Below, piece after piece: positions 6,736-12,195 of a stretch of DNA of 12,195 bases. Position 1 is the stretch's first letter; every line of letters begins with the position of its first letter. The position numbers and the translations under genes are program-made. The stretch is from Chitinophagaceae bacterium (GTDB lineage: Bacteria; Bacteroidota; Bacteroidia; Chitinophagales; Chitinophagaceae). The stretch lies in the NCBI GenBank assembly GCA_947463755.1, contig CANHUK010000014.1, positions 1 to 12,195 of the forward strand, read 5' to 3'. A model generated the notes under the pieces. That model was not told where the DNA came from. It searched no databases and saw only the letters and a list, made by a program, of their open reading frames with translations.

Positions 6736-7962
6736 TCAGGCATCCATTTCGCCGGCGATGAGGTTGAGGGAACTCATGGTGATGACCGCGTCACTCAACA
6801 TGCTGCCCTTGACGATCTCCTCATAGGCCTGGTAATAAATGAAACATGGGCGACGGAAATGCAGCCGGTAGGGCGATCTGCCGCCATCACTGATCAGATA
6901 ATATCCAAGTTCTCCGTTACCTCCCTCGACGGCCTGGTAAACCTCGGCCGGCGGAATATCTGTCTCACCCATGACGATCTTGAAATGCCAGATGAGGGCC
7001 TCCATCTTGGTGTAAACATCTTCTTTGGCGGGCAGATAGTACTCCGGCACATCAGCATGGTAAACTTCCGCCTCGGCTCCCTTGAACGACTGGATCTTCC
7101 GATAAGCCTGCTCGATGATGGACAGCGACTGCCAGATCTCTTCAGTACGGACGATGAACCGATCGTGATTATCTCCCGTCGTACCCACAGGGATCTGGAA
7201 TTCGAAATCCTCGTAACTCGAATAGGGCTCATGCACGCGCACGTCGTAGTCGACACCTGTCGCCCGGAGGTTCGGACCCGTGAAACCATAGTTCAGGGCA
7301 CGCTCAGCCGAAATAGCACCGGTGCCGCGGGTACGCTCATAGAAGATCCGGTTACGGACGAGCAGGGCTTCAAGCTCCTTCTGGGCCTTGGGATATTCTT
7401 TCAGGAAACGCTCCAGTTTCTCCCAGGCAGCGGCTGAGAAGTTGCGTTCGAATCCGCCGACACGACCCATATTGGTGGTCAGACGGGCCCCGCAGATCTC
7501 CTCATATATCTCATAGACCAGTTCCCGATATTGCATTACATACAGGAAGCCTGTGAAGGCTCCTGCATCCACGCCTACGATCGAGGTGCAGATCAGGTGA
7601 TCGGTGATGCGGGCCAGCTCCATAACGATGACGCGGAGGTAGTCGACCCGCTTCGGTGTTTTAATGCCCAACATCTTCTCGACCGTAAGATGCCATCCCA
7701 TATTGTTGATCGGGGAAGAACAGTAGTTCAACCGGTCCGTCAATGTCGTGATCTGGTACAGCGGCCTGCGCTCGGCAATTTTTTCGAAGGCCCGGTGAAT
7801 GTAACCTACCGTGGCCTCTGCCTTCACGATCCGCTCTCCGTCCAGCTCCAGGATGTTTTGGAAAACACCATGGGTGGCAGGGTGGGTCGGCCCGAGGTTC
7901 AGGGTGGTGGTCGTCTTACCGATCGACCCTTCCGGTAACTTGATATGATTGTGATCCGACAT
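6736..7962 (-). CDS. nuoD: NADH-quinone oxidoreductase subunit D (49 kDa, quinone site)
   Basis: This subunit is related to the large subunit of NiFe hydrogenases and forms most of the quinone-reduction pocket against NuoB. The product has 408 residues. LNLGPTHPATHGV (21-33) holds the conserved loop with H31, and Y80 in TDRLNYCSSP (75-84) is the expected quinone-contacting tyrosine. Their spacing of 49 residues equals that of human NDUFS2 H59 and Y108. Other conserved parts are GRVGGFERNF (166-175), GDNHDRFIVR (near 262-271) and SPYRLHFRRPCF (near 362-373). The protein is not fused to NuoC. The C-terminus reads GEMDA, whereas most homologues end in an arginine (GEVDR or similar). It starts 53 bases after nuoC. 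Confidence 0.97.
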   Translation of the reverse strand: MSDHNHIKLPEGSIGKTTTTLNLGPTHPATHGVFQNILELDGERIVKAEATVGYIHRAFEKIAERRPLYQITTLTDRLNYCSSPINNMGWHLTVEKMLGIKTPKRVDYLRVIVMELARITDHLICTSIVGVDAGAFTGFLYVMQYRELVYEIYEEICGARLTTNMGRVGGFERNFSAAAWEKLERFLKEYPKAQKELEALLVRNRIFYERTRGTGAISAERALNYGFTGPNLRATGVDYDVRVHEPYSSYEDFEFQIPVGTTGDNHDRFIVRTEEIWQSLSIIEQAYRKIQSFKGAEAEVYHADVPEYYLPAKEDVYTKMEALIWHFKIVMGETDIPPAEVYQAVEGGNGELGYYLISDGGRSPYRLHFRRPCFIYYQAYEEIVKGSMLSDAVITMSSLNLIAGEMDA

Positions 7963-8015
7963 AATGAAACCTGGTTGACGTTCTGACTTTAGGTTAGGGG
8001 TTTGGGGCGTTCGGC

Positions 8016-8522
8016 TTATCCCCTGCCGAACATCTCATCATCCTTGTCGATGCGGGTTTGGTCCTCCAGCGGGAACTCCTTGCGCATCGGGAAATAATCC
8101 ATCTCATCCACATTCAGCACCCGCTTGAGGTTGGGGTGTCCCACGAAGTTGACGCCGTAGAAATCGTAGGTTTCGCGCTCCATCCAGTTGGCTGCGGAAA
8201 ATAGTCCCGTAGCGGTGTACACATCCGGCTGACTGACCGGAGCGTAGACCTTAAGCCTGATCCGGAGGTTTGCCACCAGATTGTGCAGATGATAGACCAC
8301 GCAGAGTTCTTCGCCCGCACGATCCGGATAATGCACGGCGGTGAGGTCTGTGAGGAAGCGGAAGGCCAGGTCATCCTCATCGTATAGGAAATTCAGCACC
8401 TTCAGGTTGTGCTCGCGGGCTGCAGCGAATGTCAGCATCCCATAAGGTTCCTCCCATCCTGTCAGAATGTCCCCGAATTTTTCTGTGAGTCTTGATTGCA
8501 CAATCTCGTTGGTCAGTGGCAT
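8016..8522 (-). CDS. nuoC: NADH-quinone oxidoreductase subunit C (30 kDa)
   Basis: This is a structural subunit of the peripheral arm that packs against NuoD and NuoI and has no cofactor. The product has 168 residues when started at the ATG at 8522 (MPLTNEIVQSRLTEKFGDIL). Conserved parts are FLTDLTAVHYPDR (56-68), then WMERETYDFYGVNFVGHPNL (113-132), which is the family hallmark, and FPMRKEFPLEDQ (144-155). The frame stays open upstream for another 366 bases, but that part lies inside nuoB in another frame and gives no NuoC-like sequence, so the shorter start is chosen. That start sits 41 bases after the nuoB stop, behind an A/T-rich leader (AAATAGATATAAG). It is separate from nuoD. Confidence 0.96.
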   Translation of the reverse strand: MPLTNEIVQSRLTEKFGDILTGWEEPYGMLTFAAAREHNLKVLNFLYDEDDLAFRFLTDLTAVHYPDRAGEELCVVYHLHNLVANLRIRLKVYAPVSQPDVYTATGLFSAANWMERETYDFYGVNFVGHPNLKRVLNVDEMDYFPMRKEFPLEDQTRIDKDDEMFGRG

Positions 8523-8563
8523 CTTATATCTATTTGACGGTCCGCCCGATTTTTTCAACTTTC

Positions 8564-9151
8564 TTATTCGATCCCGTAAGAATCCATCAGCGCTTTGTAC
8601 TGAGGACCATTCCGGCGGCGAAGGGGTTCGTTGTGGATGAGGTCCTGTATCCTGAGCACTCCGTCTATGATGGCTTCCGGACGGGGCGGACAGCCGGGTA
8701 CATAAACATCCACGGGCACGACCTGGTCGATGCCCTGCAAGACGGAATAAGAGTCGAAGATACCGCCGCTGGAGGCGCAGGCACCTACGGCGATCACCCA
8801 ACGGGGCTCTGCCATCTGCAGGTATACCTGGCGCACGACCGGACCCATTTTCTTTGCGATCGTGCCCATGACCATCAGCAGGTCGCACTGACGGGGGGTG
8901 AAACCAAGACGCTCCGCACCAAACCTGCCCAGATCGTAGGTAGAGGCCATGGTGGCCATGAACTCGATCCCGCAGCAGCTCGTGGCGAAGGGCAGCGGCC
9001 AGATCGAATTTTTTCGGGCCAGGCCCACGACCTTGTCGAAGGAGGTGGCAAAGAATCCCTCACCCATATGCCCCTCAGGCATGGAAGCCTGGTTGATACC
9101 CCAGTCTGCGGTACTCTTGGTGTTTATATTGAATCTTACGGGACGTGCCAT
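8564..9151 (-). CDS. nuoB: NADH-quinone oxidoreductase subunit B (cluster N2)
   Basis: This subunit carries the terminal [4Fe-4S] cluster N2, which reduces quinone at the junction with NuoD and NuoH. The product has 195 residues, close to the family length. Ligands are the adjacent pair C59 and C60 (ATSCCGIEFM), C125 (GACASSGG) and C154 (VPGCPPRPEAI), which is the complete N2 set. The segment RQCDLLMVMGTIAKKM (87-102) is also typical. The N-terminal 30 residues are variable. The start is fixed by the hallmark regions and by an unusual nine-base A tract just upstream. The gene lies 67 bases after nuoA and 41 bases before nuoC. Confidence 0.97.
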   Translation of the reverse strand: MARPVRFNINTKSTADWGINQASMPEGHMGEGFFATSFDKVVGLARKNSIWPLPFATSCCGIEFMATMASTYDLGRFGAERLGFTPRQCDLLMVMGTIAKKMGPVVRQVYLQMAEPRWVIAVGACASSGGIFDSYSVLQGIDQVVPVDVYVPGCPPRPEAIIDGVLRIQDLIHNEPLRRRNGPQYKALMDSYGIE

Positions 9152-9155
9152 AGTG

Positions 9156-9164
9156 TTTTTTTTT
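9156..9164 (-). promoter_or_regulatory. A-tract translation leader of nuoB
   Basis: A run of nine A residues (read on the minus strand) lies 4 to 13 bases upstream of the nuoB ATG, within AGTAAAAAAAAACACT. No Shine-Dalgarno sequence is present. Bacteroidota ribosomes rely little on Shine-Dalgarno pairing, and A-rich leaders raise initiation in this phylum. A role as translation enhancer is inferred from position and composition only. Confidence 0.45.
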
Positions 9165-9218
9165 ACTGCTTACGCTAACAAATTCGGTTCGGTCAGGTTG
9201 AACGGAAAGATGTCTTCC

Positions 9219-9632
9219 TCAATCCTCCCAGTGCAGGGCCCGCTTGCGCAGGATGTAGATGAAACCGGCCAGGAACAGTCCAACGAACAGGACCACCGCC
9301 ATGAATCCATCCCAACCCAATCCCTTGAAATTGACGGCGTATGGATAGAAGAAGATGACTTCCACATCGAAAAGCACGAACAGGATGGCTACCAGGAAAT
9401 ACTTGATGGCCATGGGTTGTCGGGCGTTACCCTGTTGTTCGATACCGCTCTCAAAGGTCTGCAGCTTGTCTGCAGTTCTGCGCTTGGGGCCAAGCAGATG
9501 AGAGACCGTAAGCATGACGGTGACAAATAGGAAGGCGAACAGGATCTGTAATCCGATCGGAAAGTAGTCGGAGGAAGATCCCTCCGTCACCGCCTGGGCG
9601 GCCTGTGTCTGCAAAAGAATGAAGTCCTGCAT
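9219..9632 (-). CDS. nuoA: NADH-quinone oxidoreductase subunit A
   Basis: This membrane subunit (ND3 homologue) carries the loop between helices 1 and 2 that lies near the quinone cavity. The product has 137 residues from the ATG at 9632 (MQDFILLQTQ). Three helices are visible at about 26-46, 76-97 and 109-129. The conserved loop reads TFESGIEQQGNARQPMAIKY (59-78), and helix 2 holds FVLFDVEVIFFYP (85-97) with the acidic pair D89 and E91. The frame could open further upstream at a TTG (9683), but that start would overlap the -33 element of the promoter found there, and the added residues are not membrane-like, so the ATG is preferred. This is the first gene of the operon, with a predicted leader of under about 20 bases. 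Confidence 0.95.
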   Translation of the reverse strand: MQDFILLQTQAAQAVTEGSSSDYFPIGLQILFAFLFVTVMLTVSHLLGPKRRTADKLQTFESGIEQQGNARQPMAIKYFLVAILFVLFDVEVIFFYPYAVNFKGLGWDGFMAVVLFVGLFLAGFIYILRKRALHWED

Positions 9633-9653
9633 GATGGGCCTGTTTTGGCTGCG

Positions 9654-9684
9654 CAAAAATACACCCGCTCCATGGAAAAACAAA
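9654..9684 (-). promoter_or_regulatory. Bacteroidota-type promoter of the nuo operon
   Basis: Reading the minus strand, TTTG (9684-9681) is followed after exactly 19 bases by TATTTTTG (9661-9654). This is a full match to the primary sigma factor consensus of Bacteroidota, TTTG at -33 and TAnnTTTG at -7. It lies 21 bases upstream of the nuoA ATG, so transcription would start near 9650-9646 with a very short leader. It is placed directly after the terminator of the preceding gene and before the first gene of a long same-strand operon, which strengthens the call. No repressor or activator site is evident in the short leader. Confidence 0.8.
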
Positions 9685-9693
9685 CCAACAGGG

Positions 9694-9740
9694 AAAAGAA
9701 AACGGGCCGGAACCCCCTTTGTTCAGGGAATTCCGGCCCG
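9694..9740 (-). terminator. Intrinsic terminator after the TPR gene
   Basis: On the minus strand, CGGGCCGGAA (9740-9731) pairs perfectly with TTCCGGCCCG (9712-9703). Six more pairs continue inward (TTCCCT with AGGGGG, two of them G-T), giving about 16 continuous pairs and a six-base loop (GAACAA). The tract TTTTCTTTT (9702-9694) follows immediately. This is a textbook Rho-independent terminator, 23 bases after the stop codon of the TPR gene. It ends ten bases before the -33 element of the nuo promoter, so it separates the two transcription units. Confidence 0.9.
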
Positions 9741-9763
9741 CGATCAGGCGTAATTATACAAGA

Positions 9764-11446
9764 TCAGTTCCCGCCCGGCTTGGCCGGTGCGGCCCCCTGT
9801 CCGGGTGTGGCGGCCTGTTTGGCGGCAGCCTTTGTCAGGATATCCTTGTTCTTGGCGGCATCCGCATTGGTCGGGTCGATCTCGAGGATCTTATCCAGGA
9901 AAGCGATGGCACCCGGGAAATCCTTCTTCATGTTTGCGGTGTAACCGGCCATGTAGCCGTAGGCGGGGATCAGCGTATTCTTGTTCTTATCCCGCTGCTT
10001 TTCCGCGATCTCGATGAATTTTGTACAATCAGGTATGGCCAGCCCCTGCTCCATGGTCGAATCTATGAAAGCCAGCGAACGGTAGCTCCACAAATAACCG
10101 TAAACTTCATCAGGATAACGGCCTGAATAGATCTTGAATAGACTATCACTCACCTTATAGGCGCCGAGGCGGTAATGCTCGAAGCCGGCATTGTAGATAT
10201 CCGTTTTCCCGGGATTGGGGTTGACGGTCATGACCCGGAGATACCACTCGGCCGCCTTCGCCTGGTTCTTTACGCCCTTGAAAAAGTTGGCGGCCTTGCG
10301 GGTGTAATCAACCTTATTTTTGACGGTGGTGTCTGCATCGATGGCCTTGAGGAAATATTCGTCCACCTGGGCCTGACGGGCCGGAAATTTCGCAGCGTTC
10401 AATGCCATGGTGACGTAGTTGTCCGGCAGGATCTGGTCAGGACGGGCAATTGAGAAGAATTTCTCCAGCTTTTCAACCGTGCTGACAGAATCTCCCAGCT
10501 TATCATAAGAATAGGCCTGGAGTCTGTAAAGCCGGGCATCGGCTTTGTCGCCCTGAGTACTCAGCAGCAGGCTCGCTTTCTCGATGGCCTGTTTGAAGTC
10601 GCTTGCGGCATAGAGCAGGCTTGCTTCTTCGTAGTCGATGGCGGGCCCGGGGTCTGAGTTCGACTTATAGCTATTGAACAGGGTGGTCGCCTTGTACACG
10701 TCGCGGGTAAAAAAGTAGGTATAGAGGTCGTAGAAGGCTGGTGCGAACTTCGGATCCATCTCGATCGCCTCTTCGAAATTGCGTACGAAGATGTCCTTCT
10801 GTTCGTTGCCCTGGGTCAGATATACCTTCGCGATCTTATACTTTGCGGCGGCATACTTGGCATCAGCCACCAGCGCATTCTGGTAGGCAGTGACGGCATT
10901 ACCCCCGTCCATCAGTTTGCGATAGGCATCTCCCAGTGTGATATACACATCGGGATCCTTGCTGCCCTTCTTCTGAGCATCGTAAATGGCTGTGGCCATT
11001 TTCAATTTCTCGATGGCATAGGCGGCATCTCCTGATTTCTCCAGGTTCGCCTTCCCGATGGCATTGAGGACTGCAACGTCCTTTCCTTTAGAGAGACTGA
11101 TGGCGGTCTCAAAACGCTGCCGAGCATCATTCACCTTACCCTCGGCCAGCTCTGCCTGACCCATGCCGGCCAGCAGCATTGGATTTGCGCTGTTCGGTCC
11201 TTCCAGACCCTTCTGCAGGGCAGCCTTGGCTGCGGAGGGATCGTGCAGGCCAAACTCAGCCTGCGCCAGCCAGTAAACCGCCTCTGCATCGGCGGGGTTA
11301 CCCGTCACGATCTTTTGCAGCATGTCACGGCCGCTTTGGAAGCGTTCGTAATAGAGGAGTTTCCGGGCATCCGATACGGACTGGGCAATCAATGTCTGAC
11401 CCGCCACCAGCGTCAGCGCAACCAGGCCAAATTTCAATTTGGTCAT
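9764..11446 (-). CDS. Exported tetratricopeptide repeat (TPR) protein
   Basis: This is a 560-residue protein of unknown specific role, probably a periplasmic scaffold for protein contacts. Residues 1-22 look like a Sec signal peptide: basic start MTKLK, hydrophobic core 6-20, likely cut near A21 (TLIAQS). No lipobox cysteine is present. The mature part is almost entirely helical TPR-like units, the clearest at about 24-50, 88-120, 167-200, 200-233 (ending EEAIEMDPKF) and 494-528 (ending LDKILEIDPTN), with weaker repeats between. The last 20 or so residues are an Ala/Pro/Gly/Gln tail. It begins 54 bases after the PstS-like gene on the same strand and ends in a strong terminator, so the two probably share a transcript. 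In Bacteroidota, such TPR genes are often found with TonB/ExbB/ExbD and PstS-like genes (recalled, not checked). That would suggest a cell-envelope energising or gliding-related role, but the sequence alone does not show it. Confidence 0.85.
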   Translation of the reverse strand: MTKLKFGLVALTLVAGQTLIAQSVSDARKLLYYERFQSGRDMLQKIVTGNPADAEAVYWLAQAEFGLHDPSAAKAALQKGLEGPNSANPMLLAGMGQAELAEGKVNDARQRFETAISLSKGKDVAVLNAIGKANLEKSGDAAYAIEKLKMATAIYDAQKKGSKDPDVYITLGDAYRKLMDGGNAVTAYQNALVADAKYAAAKYKIAKVYLTQGNEQKDIFVRNFEEAIEMDPKFAPAFYDLYTYFFTRDVYKATTLFNSYKSNSDPGPAIDYEEASLLYAASDFKQAIEKASLLLSTQGDKADARLYRLQAYSYDKLGDSVSTVEKLEKFFSIARPDQILPDNYVTMALNAAKFPARQAQVDEYFLKAIDADTTVKNKVDYTRKAANFFKGVKNQAKAAEWYLRVMTVNPNPGKTDIYNAGFEHYRLGAYKVSDSLFKIYSGRYPDEVYGYLWSYRSLAFIDSTMEQGLAIPDCTKFIEIAEKQRDKNKNTLIPAYGYMAGYTANMKKDFPGAIAFLDKILEIDPTNADAAKNKDILTKAAAKQAATPGQGAAPAKPGGN

Positions 11447-11500
11447 TGTGATCGTCTTTAATTTAGGGATGTAAATATATGGAATTGGGTAATTATTCAG

Positions 11501-12195
11501 TTACTCGCTAATATTCGCCCGCCGAACCTGCAGGGCGAGGCGGCCCGGTACCAGATAAGCTTGTTTAAAGATCAGTTGGCCCTTTTCGCCGGACATAAAG
11601 TTGACAAATCCGCGTCCAAGACCGGAATAGTTTTCCTTTAATATGTAGTAAAGGTCCCGGCGCAGGGGATATCTTTTCAGGGCGATGTTCGCCTGGTATG
11701 GCTTCACATACACTTCCTCCTCGCAGTTGGCGCATTGAAGCGCCGCGATCCTCACCTTCCGCTGAAAACTCAACTGCTGGGGGTCTTTACGGTCACCGAT
11801 CCAGTTGACGCCAATATAGCCGACCGCATCCGGATGTTTGGAGACATAATCGATCACCCCCTCACTGGAACGGGCCGCCACCACAGCACTGGAAAATGGG
11901 AAGCCGCGCAGGACCGAATCCAGCATGAAACGTACGGTACTCGTAGCGATGGTGCCGTCCATCACCTGCTGATAACGATAACCGCTGCGTCCGCTGAGCA
12001 TGCCCCTGACATCCGCCACAGAAAAAAGACTGTCTTTGCTCGCATTGTTCACGATCACCGTGATGGCATCATGTGCCACCACACCGAAGGACGGCCGGAA
12101 CTGAAGCGTGTCTTCGTAAAAGAGCATCTCGTCGTCTGAAAGTCCGCGCGTGACGATCACCAGCCGGGTGCTGTCATCGGTCAGATCCTTGAGGC
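11501..12195 (-). CDS. PstS-family phosphate-binding-like protein (5' end cut by window edge)
   Basis: These are the C-terminal 230 residues of a type II periplasmic binding fold protein of the PstS family; the N-terminus, with any signal peptide, lies beyond the window. The frame is open to the last base, and the apparent GTG start at 12160 is internal. Family features are DSTRLVIVTRGLSDDE (bases about 12178 to 12131), GVVAHDAITVIVNNAS, the region ARSSEGVIDYVSKHPDAVGY, and near the end KRYPLRRDLYYILKENYSGL, GFVNFMSGEKGQLIFKQ and YLVPGR. Substrate is presumed to be phosphate or another oxyanion. No pstC, pstA or pstB is seen, and the next gene downstream is the TPR gene, so a transport role is not certain. 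A CANC motif (11734-11723) is unusual for the family. Specific function is unassigned. Confidence 0.82.
   Translation of the reverse strand, partial: LKDLTDDSTRLVIVTRGLSDDEMLFYEDTLQFRPSFGVVAHDAITVIVNNASKDSLFSVADVRGMLSGRSGYRYQQVMDGTIATSTVRFMLDSVLRGFPFSSAVVAARSSEGVIDYVSKHPDAVGYIGVNWIGDRKDPQQLSFQRKVRIAALQCANCEEEVYVKPYQANIALKRYPLRRDLYYILKENYSGLGRGFVNFMSGEKGQLIFKQAYLVPGRLALQVRRANISE

Noticed and set aside
8523..8888. Upstream extension of the nuoC frame, giving a 290-residue protein
   Set aside because: The extra part overlaps nuoB in another frame and reads as low-complexity Arg/Gly/Pro sequence. NuoC homology begins right after the ATG at 8522.
9633..9683. Longer NuoA beginning at a TTG codon at 9683
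   Set aside because: The TTG overlaps the -33 promoter element, so it would not be in the transcript, and the added residues are not typical of NuoA.
11447..11500. Possible promoter for the TPR gene (TATATTTA on the minus strand, about 11481-11474)
   Set aside because: It matches seven of eight bases of the -7 element, but no TTTG or TTG stands about 19 bases upstream. With the PstS-like gene so close, shared transcription is more likely.

Overview
The window reads as a stretch of a Bacteroidota chromosome, most likely from the Chitinophagaceae or a close relative. The lineage call rests on four things: an exact match to the Bacteroidota promoter consensus (TTTG, 19 bases, TAnnTTTG) in front of the large operon; start codons that mostly lack a Shine-Dalgarno sequence, some with A-rich leaders instead; a short NuoG without its large C-terminal domain; and a TPR protein next to a PstS-like protein. 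The family-level placement is inference. Base composition looks even, moderately GC-rich, across the window, and I see no sign of recent transfer, insertion sequences, tRNA or rRNA genes, or CRISPR repeats.

All genes lie on the minus strand, so transcription runs from high to low coordinates. At the right end (12195 to 11501) is the C-terminal part of a PstS-family phosphate-binding-like protein, cut by the window edge. Then comes a secreted 560-residue TPR protein (11446 to 9764), which ends just before a strong intrinsic terminator (9740 to 9694). A promoter (9684 to 9654) follows at once and starts the nuo operon.

The nuo operon fills the rest of the window in the order nuoA, B, C, D, E, F, G, H, I, J, K, L. 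nuoL runs off the left edge, and nuoM and nuoN are expected beyond it. nuoC and nuoD are separate genes, and the NADH-input module (nuoE, F, G) is present, so this encodes an NADH-oxidising, proton-pumping complex I. Electrons pass from NADH to FMN in NuoF, through the Fe-S clusters of NuoE, F, G and I to cluster N2 in NuoB, and then to quinone at the NuoB/D/H interface. NuoA, H, J, K and L form the membrane arm. Gaps between genes run from 8 to 100 bases, and no stretch over 300 bases lacks a gene.

No wholly new system is evident. The points most worth a second look are the short NuoG with an altered fourth cysteine site, the tightly packed terminator-promoter pair in front of nuoA, a CxxC motif in the PstS-like protein, and very short open frames that begin just after nuo stop codons.
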